This document shows, piece by piece, positions 28,541 through 40,577 of a stretch of DNA of 49,432 bases. The stretch comes from Pyropia haitanensis (taxonomy: Eukaryota > Rhodophyta > Bangiophyceae > Bangiales > Bangiaceae), in contig SDUX01000142.1 in NCBI GenBank assembly GCA_008729055.1, forward strand, positions 1-49,432, in the 5' to 3' direction. The position numbers and the translations under genes are program-made. The notes under the pieces are model-generated. The model saw only the letters and a list, made by a program, of their open reading frames with translations. It did not search any database and was not told the DNA's origin. How positions within the stretch are numbered: the first letter of the stretch is position 1; each line of letters starts with the position of its first letter.

Positions 28541-31500
28541 GTGGGCAAAAGTGGGCAACAGTGGGCAAAAGTGGGTGAGAAGCGGCCTACCACCGCATGC
28601 ACGACCGTGGGGGTCGAACCTCGGACATCGAGCGGGTGGATCTATGGCTGGAATGAAGGATGCGCGCCAATTCGGCCGCCGGATCGTGTGCAGCATCGCT
28701 GTAGACGCAAAAGTGGGCAAAAGTGGGCAAAAGTGGGCACAAGTGGGTAGGAAGTGGGTAAGAAGTGGGCAAAAAGTGGGCAAAAAGGGGGCCAAATTAG
28801 GACACAAATGGGCAACTGGGGGCAAGAACTTTCCATAACTGCAAAGAAAATTCACGTGAAAGTCGCCAGAAAGTGGTCCAACAGTGGCCACAAAGTGCGC
28901 CCCGCCACCCAAACTGTCCCCTGCGCGTTCCGCCCGTCACACTGGCGTGGACGGTATGAGGGCGGAACTTTTGTCGCCGACCGTCACACCTGGCTGTCGG
29001 GACCCCCACGTGGCAAAAACCATTCCACAAAATTGACACGTGGAAACCGGCGCTCCACAAAACGCTCGTTGCATCCAACGGACGCGCCAACGAACGGGTC
29101 GGCCAACCACCCCATGCACGACGGTGCGGGTGGAAGCTCGGACGTCGAGCGGGCGGATGTATGGCTGGAATAAAGCATGCAAGCCAATTCGGCCGCCGGA
29201 GCGCGTGCTGCATTGCTGTACACGCTAAAGTGGGCAAAAGTGGGCAACAGTGGGCAAAAGTGGGTGAGAAGCGGCCGACCACCCCATGCACGACCGTGGG
29301 GGTCGAACCTCGGACATCGAGCGGGTGGATCTATGGCTGGAATGAAGGATGCGCGCCAATTCGGCCGCCGGATCGTGTGCAGCATCGCTGTAGACGCAAA
29401 AGTGGGCAAAAGTGGGCAAAAGTGGGCACAAGTGGGTAGGAAGTGGGTAAGAAGTGGGCAAAAAGTGGGCAAAAAGGGGGCCAAATTAGGACACAAATGG
29501 GCAATTGGGGGCAAGAACTTTCCATAACTGCAAAGAAAATTCACGTGAAAGTCGCCAGAAAGTGGTCCAACAGTGGCCACAAAGTGCGCCCCGCCACCCA
29601 AACTGTCCCCTGCGCGTTCCGCCCGTCACACTGGCGTGGACGGTGTGAGGGCGGAACTTTTGTCGCCGACCGTCACACCTGGCTGTCGGGACCCCCACGT
29701 GGCAAAAACCATTCCACAAAATTGACACGTGGAAACCGGCGCTCCACAAAACGCTCGTTGCATCCAACGGACGCGCCAACGAACGGGTCGGCCAACCACC
29801 CCATGCACGACGGTGCGGGTGGAAGCTCGGACGTCGAGCGGGCGGATGTATGGCTGGAATAAAGCATGCAAGCCAATTCGGCCGCCGGAGCGCGTGCTGC
29901 ATTGCTGTACACGCGAAAGTGGGCAAAAGTGGGCAACAGTGGGCAAAAGTGGGTGAGAAGCGGCCTACCACCCCATGCACGACCGTGGGGGTCGAACCTC
30001 GGACATCGAGCGGGTGGATCTATGGCTGGAATGAAGGATGCGCGCCAATTCGGCCGCCGGATCGTGTGCAGCATCGCTGTAGACGCAAAAGTGGGCAAAA
30101 GTGGGCAAAAGTGGGCACAAGTGGGTAGGAAGTGGGTAAGAAGTGGGCAAAAAGTGGGCAAAAAGGGGGCCAAATTAGGACACAAATGGGCAATTGGGGG
30201 CAAGAACTTTCCATAACTGCAAAGAAAATTCACGTGAAAGTCGCCAGAAAGTGGTCCAACAGTGGCCACAAAGTGCGCCCCGCCACCCAAACTGTCCCCT
30301 GCGCGTTCCGCCCGTCACACTGGCGTGGACGGTGTGAGGGCGGAACTTTTGTCGCCGACCGTCACACCTGGCTGTCGGGACCCCCACGTGGCAAAACCAT
30401 TCCACAAAATTGACACGTGGAAACCGGCGCTCCACAAAACGCTCGTTGCATCCAACGGACGCGCCAACGAACGGGTCGGCCAACCACCCCATGCACGACG
30501 GTGCGGGTGGAAGCTCGGACGTCGAGCGGGCGGATGTATGGCTGGAATAAAGCATGCAAGCCAATTCGGCCGCCGGAGCGCGTGCTGCATTGCTGTACAC
30601 GCAAAGTGGGCAAAAGTGGGCAACAGTGGGCAAAAGTGGGTGAGAAGCGGCCTACCACCCCATGCACGACCGTGGGGGTCGAACCTCGGACATCGAGCGG
30701 GCGGATCTATGGCTGGAATGAAGGATGCGCGCCAATTCGGCCGCCGGATCGCGTGCAGCATCGCTGTAGACGCAAAAGTGGGCAAAAGTGGGCAAAAGTG
30801 GGCAAAGTGGGTAGGAAGTGGGTAAGAAGTGGGCAAAAAGTGGGCAAAAAGGGGGCCAAATTAGGACGCCAATGGGCAATTGGGGGCAAGAAGTTTCTAA
30901 AACTGCAAAGAAAATTGACGTGAAAGTCGCCAGAAAGTGGTCCAACAGTGGCCACAAAGTGCGCCCCGCCACCCAAACTGTCCACTGCGCGTTCCGCCCG
31001 TCACACTGGCGTGGACGATGTGAGGGCGGAACTTTTGTCGCCGACCGTCACACCTGGCTGTCGGGACCCCCACGTGGCGAAAAGCATTCCACAAAATTGA
31101 CACGTGGAAACCGGCGCTCCACAAAACGCTCGTTGCATCCAACGGACGCGCCAACAAACGGGTCGGCCAACCACCCCATGCACGACGGTGCGGGTGGAAC
31201 TCGGACGTCGAGCGGGCGGATGTATGGCTGGAATAAAGGATGCGAGCGAATTCGGCCGCCGGAGCGCGTGCTGCATTGCTGTACACGCAAAAGTGGGCAA
31301 AAGTGGGCAACAGTGGGCAAAAGTGGGTGAGAAGCGGCCTACCACCCCATGCACGACCGTGGGGGTCAAACCTCGGACATGGAGCGGGCGGATCTATGGC
31401 TGGAATGAAGGATGCGAGCAAATTCGGCCGCCGGAGCGCGTGCAGCATCGCTGTAGACGCAAAAGTGGGCAAAAGTGGGCAAAAGTGGGCAAAAGTGGGT

Positions 31501-34500
31501 AGGAAGTGGGTAAGAAGTGGGCAAAAGTGGGCAAAAAGGGGGCCAAATTAGGACGCCAATGGGCAATTGGGGGCAAGAAGTTTCTAAAACTGCAAAGAAA
31601 ATTGAGGTGAAAGTCGCCAGAAAGTGGTCCAACAGTGGCCACAAAGTGCGCCCCGCCACCCAAACTGTCCACTGCGCGTTCCGCCCGTCACACTGGCGTG
31701 GACGATGTGAGGGCGGAACTTTTGTCGCCGACCGTCACACCTGGCTGTCGGGACCCCCACGTGGCGAAAAGCATTCCACAAAATTGACACGTGGAAACCG
31801 GCGCTCCACAAAACACTCGTTGCATCCAACGGACGCGCCAACAACGGGTCGGCCAACCACCCCATGCACGACGGTGCGGGTGGAACCTCGGACGTCGAGC
31901 GGGCGGATGTATGGCTGGAATAAAGGATGCGAGCGAATTCGGCCGCCGGAGCGCGTGCTGCATTGCTGTACACGCAAAAGTGGGCAAAAGTGGGCAACAG
32001 TGGGCAAAAGTGGGTGAGAAGCGGCCTACCACCCCATGCACGACCGTGGGGGTCGAACCTCGGACATGGAGCGGGCGGATCTATGGCTGGAATGAAGGAT
32101 GCGCGCCAATTCGGCCGCCGGAGCGCGTGCAGCATCGCTGTAGACGCAAAAGTGGGCAAAAGTGGGCAAAAGTGGGCAAAAGTGGGTAGGAAGTGGGTAA
32201 GAAGTGGGCAAAAAGTGGGCAAAAAGGGGGCCAAATTAGGACGCCAATGGGCAATTGGGGGCAAGAAGTTTCTAAAACTGCAAAGAAAATTGAGGTGAAA
32301 GTCGCCAGAAAGTGGTCCAACAGTGGCCACAAAGTGCGCCCCGCCACCCAAACTGTCCACTGCGCGTTCCGCCCGTCACACTGGCGTGGACGATGTGAGG
32401 GCGGAACTTTTGTCGCCGACCGTCACACCTGGCTGTCGGGACCCCCACGTGGCGAAAAGCATTCCACAAAATTGACACGTGGAAACCGGCGCTCCACAAA
32501 ACACTCGTTGCATCCAACGGACGCGCCAACAAACGGGTCGGCCAACCACCCCATGCACGACGGTGCGGGTGGAACCTCGGACGTCGAGCGGGCGGATGTA
32601 TGGCTGGAATAAAGGATGCGAGCGAATTCGGCCGCCGGAGCGCGTGCTGCATTGCTGTACACGCAAAAGTGGGCAAAAGTGGGCAACAGTGGGCAAAAGT
32701 GGGTAAGAAGCGGCCTACCACCCCATGCACGACCGTGGGGGTCAAACCTCGGACATGGAGCGGGCGGATCTATGGCTGGAATGAAGGATGCGCGCCAATT
32801 CGGCCGCCGGAGCGCGTGCAGCATCGCTGTAGACGCAAAAGTGGGCAAAAGTGGGCAAAAGTGGGCAAAAGTGGGTAGGAAGTGGGTAAGAAGTGGGCAA
32901 AAAGTGGGCAAAAAGGGGGCCAAATTAGGACGCCAATGGGCAATTGGGGGCCAGAAGTTTCTAAAACTGCAAAGAAAATTGAGGTGAAAGTCGCCAGAAA
33001 GTGGTCCAACAGTGGCCACAAAGTGCGCCCCGCCACCCAAACTGTCCACTGCGCGTTCCGCCCGTCACACTGGCGTGGACGATGTGAGGGCGGAACTTTT
33101 GTCGCCGACCGTCACACCTGGCTGTCGGGACCCCCACGTGGCGAAAAGCATTCCACAAAATTGACACGTGGAAACCGGCGCTCCACAAAACACTCGTTGC
33201 ATCCAACGGACGCGCCAACAAACGGGTCGGCCAACCACCCCATGCACGACGGTGCGGGTGGAACCTCGGACGTCGAGCGGGCGGATGTATGGCTGGAATA
33301 AAGGATGCGAGCGAATTCGGCCGCCGGAGCGCGTGCTGCATTGCTGTACACGCAAAAGTGGGCAAAAGTGGGCAACAGTGGGCAAAAGTGGGTGAGAAGC
33401 GGCCTACCACCCCATGCACGACCGTGGGGGTCGAACCTCGGACATGGAGCGGGCGGATCTATGGCTGGAATGAAGGATGCGCGCCAATTCGGCCGCCGGA
33501 GCGCGTGCAGCATCGCTGTAGACGCAAAAGTGGGCAAAAGTGGGCAAAAGTGGGCAAAAGTGGGTAGGAAGTGGGTAAGAAGTGGGCAAAAAGTGGGCAA
33601 AAAGGGGGCCAAATTAGGACGCCAATGGGCAATTGGGGGCAAGAAGTTTCTAAAACTGCAAAGAAAATTGACGTGAAAGTCGCCAGAAAGTGGTCCAACA
33701 GTGGCCACAAAGTGCGCCCCGCCACCCAAACTGTCCACTGCGCGTTCCGCCCGTCACACTGGCGTGGACGATGTGAGGGCGGAACTTTTGTCGCCGACCG
33801 TCACACCTGGCTGTCGGGACCCCCACGTGGCGAAAAGCATTCCACAAAATTGACACGTGGAAACCGGCGCTCCACAAAACACTCGTTGCATCCAACGGAC
33901 GCGCCAACAAACGGGTCGGCCAACCACCCCATGCACGACGGTGCGGGTGGAACCTCGGACGTCGAGCGGGCGGATGTATGGCTGGAATAAAGGATGCGAG
34001 CGAATTCGGCCGCCGGAGCGCGTGCTGCATTGCTGTACACGCAAAAGTGGGCAAAAGTGGGCAACAGTGGGCAAAAGTGGGTAAGAAGCGGCCTACCACC
34101 CCATGCACGACCGTGGGGGTCAAACCTCGGACATGGAGCGGGCGGATCTATGGCTGGAATGAAGGATGCGCGCCAATTCGGCCGCCGGAGCGCGTGCAGC
34201 ATCGCTGTAGACGCAAAAGTGGGCAAAAGTGGGCAAAAGTGGGCAAAAGTGGGTAGGAAGTGGGTAAGAAGTGGGCAAAAAGTGGGCAAAAAGGGGGCCA
34301 AATTAGGACGCCAATGGGCAATTGGGGGCCAGAAGTTTCTAAAACTGCAAAGAAAATTGAGGTGAAAGTCGCCAGAAAGTGGTCCAACAGTGGCCACAAA
34401 GTGCGCCCCGCCACCCAAACTGTCCACTGCGCGTTCCGCCCGTCACACTGGCGTGGACGATGTGAGGGCGGAACTTTTGTCGCCGACCGTCACACCTGGC

Positions 34501-37500
34501 TGTCGGGACCCCCACGTGGCGAAAAGCATTCCACAAAATTGACACGTGGAAACCGGCGCTCCACAAAACACTCGTTGCATCCAACGGACGCGCCAACAAA
34601 CGGGTCGGCCAACCACCCCATGCACGACGGTGCGGGTGGAACCTCGGACGTCGAGCGGGCGGATGTATGGCTGGAATAAAGGATGCGAGCGAATTCGGCC
34701 GCCGGAGCGCGTGCTGCATTGCTGTACACGCAAAAGTGGGCAAAAGTGGGCAACAGTGGGCAAAAGTGGGTGAGAAGCGGCCTACCACCCCATGCACGAC
34801 CGTGGGGGTCGAACCTCGGACATGGAGCGGGCGGATCTATGGCTGGAATGAAGGATGCGCGCCAATTCGGCCGCCGGAGCGCGTGCAGCATCGCTGTAGA
34901 CGCAAAAGTGGGCAAAAGTGGGCAAAAGTGGGCAAAAGTGGGTAGGAAGTGGGTAAGAAGTGGGCAAAAAGTGGGCAAAAAGGGGGCCAAATTAGGACGC
35001 CAATGGGCAATTGGGGGCAAGAAGTTTCTAAAACTGCAAAGAAAATTGAGGTGAAAGTCGCCAGAAAGTGGTCCAACAGTGGCCACAAAGTGCGCCCCGC
35101 CACCCAAACTGTCCACTGCGCGTTCCGCCCGTCACACTGGCGTGGACGATGTGAGGGCGGAACTTTTGTCGCCGACCGTCACACCTGGCTGTCGGGACCC
35201 CCACGTGGCGAAAAGCATTCCACAAAATTGACACGTGGAAACCGGCGCTCCACAAAACACTCGTTGCATCCAACGGACGCGCCAACAAACGGGTCGGCCA
35301 ACCACCCCATGCACGACGGTGCGGGTGGAACCTCGGACGTCGAGCGGGCGGATGTATGGCTGGAATAAAGGATGCGAGCGAATTCGGCCGCCGGAGCGCG
35401 TGCTGCATTGCTGTACACGCAAAAGTGGGCAAAAGTGGGCAACAGTGGGCAAAAGTGGGTAAGAAGCGGCCTACCACCCCATGCACGACCGTGGGGGTCA
35501 AACCTCGGACATGGAGCGGGCGGATCTATGGCTGGAATGAAGGATGCGCGCCAATTCGGCCGCCGGAGCGCGTGCAGCATCGCTGTAGACGCAAAAGTGG
35601 GCAAAAGTGGGCAAAAGTGGGCAAAAGTGGGTAGGAAGTGGGTAAGAAGTGGGCAAAAAGTGGGCAAAAAGGGGGCCAAATTAGGACGCCAATGGGCAAT
35701 TGGGGGCAAGAAGTTTCTAAAACTGCAAAGAAAATTGAGGTGAAAGTCGCCAGAAAGTGGTCCAACAGTGGCCACAAAGTGCGCCCCGCCACCCAAACTG
35801 TCCACTGCGCGTTCCGCCCGTCACACTGGCGTGGACGATGTGAGGGCGGAACTTTTGTCGCCGACCGTCACACCTGGCTGTCGGGACCCCCACGTGGCGA
35901 AAAGCATTCCACAAAATTGACACGTGGAAACCGGCGCTCCACAAAACACTCGTTGCATCCAACGGACGCGCCAACAAACGGGTCGGCCAACCACCCCATG
36001 CACAACGGTGCGGGTGGAACCTCGGACGTCGAGCGGGCGGATGTATGGCTGGAATAAAGGATGCGAGCGAATTCGGCCGCCGGAGCGCGTGCTGCATTGC
36101 TGTACACGCAAAAGTGGGCAAAAGTGGGCAACAGTGGGCAAAAGTGGGTGAGAAGCGGCCTACCACCCCATGCACGACCGTGGGGGTCAAACCTCGGACA
36201 TGGAGCGGGCGGATCTATGGCTGGAATGAAGGATGCGCGCCAATTCGGCCGCCGGAGCGCGTGCAGCATCGCTGTAGACGCAAAAGTGGGCAAAAGTGGG
36301 CAAAAGTGGGCAAAAGTGGGTAGGAAGTGGGTAAGAAGTGGGCAAAAAGTGGGCAAAAAGGGGGCCAAATTAGGACGCCAATGGGCAATTGGGGGCAAGA
36401 AGTTTCTAAAACTGCAAAGAAAATTGAGGTGAAAGTCGCCAGAAAGTGGTCCAACAGTGGCCACAAAGTGCGCCCCGCCACCCAAACTGTCCACTGCGCG
36501 TTCCGCCCGTCACACTGGCGTGGACGATGTGAGGGCGGAACTTTTGTCGCCGACCGTCACACCTGGCTGTCGGGACCCCCACGTGGCAAAAAGCATTCCA
36601 CAAAATTGACACGTGGAAACCGGCGCTCCACAAAACACTCGTTGCATCCAACGGACGCGCCAACAAACGGGTCGGCCAACCACCCCATGCACGACGGTGC
36701 GGGTGGAACCTCGGACGTCGAGCGGGCGGATGTATGGCTGGAATAAAGGATGCGAGCGAATTCGGCCGCCGGAGCGCGTGCTGCATTGCTGTACACGCAA
36801 AAGTGGGCAAAAGTGGGCAACAGTGGGCAAAAGTGGGTAAGAAGCGGCCTACCACCCCATGCACGACCGTGGGGGTCAAACCTCGGACATGGAGCGGGCG
36901 GATCTATGGCTGGAATGAAGGATGCGCGCCAATTCGGCCGCCGGAGCGCGTGCAGCATCGCTGTAGACGCAAAAGTGGGCAAAAGTGGGCAAAAGTGGGC
37001 AAAAGTGGGTAGGAAGTGGGTAAGAAGTGGGCAAAAAGTGGGCAAAAAGGGGGCCAAATTAGGACGCCAATGGGCAATTGGGGGCCAGAAGTTTCTAAAA
37101 CTGCAAAGAAAATTGAGGTGAAAGTCGCCAGAAAGTGGTCCAACAGTGGCCACAAAGTGCGCCCCGCCACCCAAACTGTCCACTGCGCGTTCCGCCCGTC
37201 ACACTGGCGTGGACGATGTGAGGGCGGAACTTTTGTCGCCGACCGTCACACCTGGCTGTCGGGACCCCCACGTGGCGAAAAGCATTCCACAAAATTGACA
37301 CGTGGAAACCGGCGCTCCACAAAACACTCGTTGCATCCAACGGACGCGCCAACAAACGGGTCGGCCAACCACCCCATGCACGACGGTGCGGGTGGAACCT
37401 CGGACGTCGAGCGGGCGGATGTATGGCTGGAATAAAGGATGCGAGCGAATTCGGCCGCCGGAGCGCGTGCTGCATTGCTGTACACGCAAAAGTGGGCAAA

Positions 37501-39280
37501 AGTGGGCAACAGTGGGCAAAAGTGGGTGAGAAGCGGCCTACCACCCCATGCACGACCGTGGGGGTCGAACCTCGGACATGGAGCGGGCGGATCTATGGCT
37601 GGAATGAAGGATGCGCGCCAATTCGGCCGCCGGAGCGCGTGCAGCATCGCTGTAGACGCAAAAGTGGGCAAAAGTGGGCAAAAGTGGGCAAAAGTGGGTA
37701 GGAAGTGGGTAAGAAGTGGGCAAAAAGTGGGCAAAAAGGGGGCCAAATTAGGACGCCAATGGGCAATTGGGGGCAAGAAGTTTCTAAAACTGCAAAGAAA
37801 ATTGAGGTGAAAGTCGCCAGAAAGTGGTCCAACAGTGGCCACAAAGTGCGCCCCGCCACCCAAACTGTCCACTGCGCGTTCCGCCCGTCACACTGGCGTG
37901 GACGATGTGAGGGCGGAACTTTTGTCGCCGACCGTCACACCTGGCTGTCGGGACCCCCACGTGGCGAAAAGCATTCCACAAAATTGACACGTGGAAACCG
38001 GCGCTCCACAAAACACTCGTTGCATCCAACGGACGCGCCAACAAACGGGTCGGCCAACCACCCCATGCACGACGGTGCGGGTGGAACCTCGGACGTCGAG
38101 CGGGCGGATGTATGGCTGGAATAAAGGATGCGAGCGAATTCGGCCGCCGGAGCGCGTGCTGCATTGCTGTACACGCAAAAGTGGGCAAAAGTGGGCAACA
38201 GTGGGCAAAAGTGGGTAAGAAGCGGCCTACCACCCCATGCACGACCGTGGGGGTCAAACCTCGGACATGGAGCGGGCGGATCTATGGCTGGAATGAAGGA
38301 TGCGCGCCAATTCGGCCGCCGGAGCGCGTGCAGCATCGCTGTAGACGCAAAAGTGGGCAAAAGTGGGCAAAAGTGGGCAAAAGTGGGTAGGAAGTGGGTA
38401 AGAAGTGGGCAAAAAGTGGGCAAAAAGGGGGCCAAATTAGGACGCCAATGGGCAATTGGGGGCAAGAAGTTTCTAAAACTGCAAAGAAAATTGAGGTGAA
38501 AGTCGCCAGAAAGTGGTCCAACAGTGGCCACAAAGTGCGCCCCGCCACCCAAACTGTCCACTGCGCGTTCCGCCCGTCACACTGGCGTGGACGATGTGAG
38601 GGCGGAACTTTTGTCGCCGACCGTCACACCTGGCTGTCGGGACCCCCACGTGGCGAAAAGCATTCCACAAAATTGACACGTGGAAACCGGCGCTCCACAA
38701 AACACTCGTTGCATCCAACGGACGCGCCAACAAACGGGTCGGCCAACCACCCCATGCACAACGGTGCGGGTGGAACCTCGGACGTCGAGCGGGCGGATGT
38801 ATGGCTGGAATAAAGGATGCGAGCGAATTCGGCCGCCGGAGCGCTTGCTGCATTGCTGTACACGCAAAAGTGGGCAAAAGTGGGCAACAGTGGGCAAAAG
38901 TGGGTGAGAAGCGGCCTACCACCCCATGCACGACCGTGGGGGTCAAACCTCGGACATGGAGCGGGCGGATCTATGGCTGGAATGAAGGATGCGCGCCAAT
39001 TCGGCCGCCGGAGCGCGTGCAGCATCGCTGTAGACGCAAAAGTGGGCAAAAGTGGGCAAAAGTGGGCAAAAGTGGGTAGGAAGTGGGTAAGAAGTGGGCA
39101 AAAAGTGGGCAAAAAGGGGGCCAAATTAGGACGCCAATGGGCAATTGGGGGCAAGAAGTTTCTAAAACTGCAAAGAAAATTGACGTGAAAGTCGCCAGAA
39201 AGTGGTCCAACAGTGGCCACAAAGTGCGCCCCGCCACCCAAACTGTCCACTGCGCGTTCCGCTCGTCACACTGGCGTGGA
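28541..39280. repeat. Satellite array, about 15.6 copies of a 689-bp monomer
   Basis: Landmarks such as GAAAGTGGTCCAACAGTGGC recur every 686-690 bp from about 28870 to 39205. Each monomer contains two diverged half-units (one with GGCTGGAATGAAGGATG, the other with GGCTGGAATAAAGGATG), each followed by short GTGGGCAAAA repeats, then a unique part. The leftmost three to four copies differ most (for example CACAAATGGGC and TTTCCATAACTG in place of CGCCAATGGGC and TTTCTAAAACTG). From about 32000 on, variants alternate between neighbours. Frames of up to 208 codons recur on both strands in several phases; they are carried along by the repeat and not called as genes. The right edge is at about 39280, where a gene fragment is cut. 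Confidence 0.97.
34081..39280. repeat. Four-monomer higher-order repeat (2,756 bp) within the satellite
   Basis: The variant series GTAAG+GGGGGCCAG, GTGAG+GTCGAACC, GTAAG+GGGGGCAAG, then CACAACGG with GTGAG+GTCAAACC occurs from 34081 and again from 36837. GTAAG at 34081/36837 and ACAACGG at 36002/38758 are both 2,756 bp apart, i.e. 4 x 689. Confidence 0.75.
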
Positions 39281-39520
39281 TGTCGTCGTCGAGGCGCTTC
39301 AAAGCCGTCAGCCGGCTGATCTCGCCCTTCATTTCAGCGATGTCTTTCCTGCACTCGGCGATGGACTCCTTCAGCAAGGACTGCAGCGCGGGGTCGGTGG
39401 CCTCGGTCAGCCGAATGACAGTCGTGAGGAAGTCCGAACGCCGCTGCCAGCGCTTCTTCTTGAGCTGCGGGATGGTCTCGGGGGCGTGTGCAGCGCACAC
39501 AACCGCCCCGGCACCATCGC
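39281..39520 (-). pseudogene. Coiled-coil protein fragment cut off by the satellite
   Basis: The minus strand encodes QLKKKRWQRRSDFLTTVIRL, a helical LLKESIAECRKDIAEMKG with heptad-like spacing, and SRLTALKRLDDD, after which the frame runs straight into satellite sequence. Composition is that of a normal charged, helical protein, unlike the surroundings. The upstream limit is uncertain: a splice acceptor near 39480-39520 is possible, and nothing further up is clearly coding. The family is unknown; the RW...L(K/E)ESI...E pattern resembles C-terminal coiled coils of Myb/SANT-type proteins but this is not diagnostic. Confidence 0.35.
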
Positions 39521-40577
39521 GAGAGACTACGGGCACAGGGCCCAGCTGGTCACCGCGAAAGGAAGACAGCCGCTGGTAGCCACGCAGGGCCCAACCAGAC
39601 GCCGCCGCCACCGCCGCCGCCGCACCGCCCGGTGGTTGCGGTGACTGGCCGCCAGCTGGGCGGCCGCGGGCGAAGGCGGGGGCACCTTACCAGCAGGGCC
39701 CACGCAGGGGGACGGCGGGGGCGGTCGCAAACGCGGGATGGCCCATGGCCATGCCCTGCGCACGGCGCCACACGGGGCGGGGGGGGGGGGGGGGGGGCGG
39801 GCGGGCGGACGGGCGGGCGCCGCCACCACCAACTTCGGCGGAAGGAGGGGGGGGCGGGGGTCGCACCGGGCGGCAGAGCGGCCAATATCTCCCAGCCGCG
39901 CACGGAAAAAAAAGGGGAGAAAGAGATGACACCCAACCTCCGCGTCGTTGCGCGCAAGCAGCATGCACGTGTGCCGCCAGAGTTCAGCTCGGCGCACGGC
40001 GCAGTCGCGGGGGTCAGACTCAGCTGCGGCACGCACTCGCCGTGGCTCCCAAACCCCCATGAGTCGACCAGCGCGTCCTCCGAGCGGAGGCCGCAGCCAT
40101 CGTCAGAAGTTGACGAAAGCCTAACGAAGCCTGTTTTCGTCAGGGCTGCGCTGGGCGAGGGAAGAGGAAAAACTTGATTGAATTTCTCCGTCGCATGGTG
40201 GGTGTCCAATTGGTCTGCCTCTGTGATGGGAGAGCGATTGGATCGAGCGAGTACACGTTTGGATTTGCGTCACGACCCGCGCACGAGCGTCGCCGATTGC
40301 TTGAAAGACGACGGCGGCGCCGCGTGCCACGTGACGCATGTATGCGCGGCACGGGCGATCCCACTGGTGTTGCCGCCGTCGCCGTCGTCGACGGGCTGCC
40401 GCTCGCCGCACCGCCGCCCGTCTTCCACCTCCCGGGATGTAGGCGTGGTGCCGGAACCCCGTCCATCTGGCGGCAAGCGTGGATGCCCCCCCGCGGCTCG
40501 CAGCGCGCTCCACCACCGCCTTGTCTCTCGAGCCATACACCAACCCCCTGTGTCGTTATTGTGCGGGTCACCGCGCC
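39521..40577. other. Spacer upstream of UTP15, no confident gene
   Basis: GC-rich DNA with a G run at 39777-39798. Open frames on both strands are low-complexity and lack ATG starts in good context. The last few hundred bases should contain the UTP15 promoter; no clear TATA box is seen. Confidence 0.45.

Noticed and set aside
28541..39280. Recurrent open frames of 60-208 codons on both strands in each satellite monomer
   Set aside because: They overlap in several phases on both strands, mostly lack ATG, and are conserved only because the DNA repeat is; nothing favours one frame as protein-coding.
28541..39280. CRISPR-like array
   Set aside because: The repeats are 689-bp near-identical monomers without short-repeat/unique-spacer structure, and the surrounding genes are eukaryotic.
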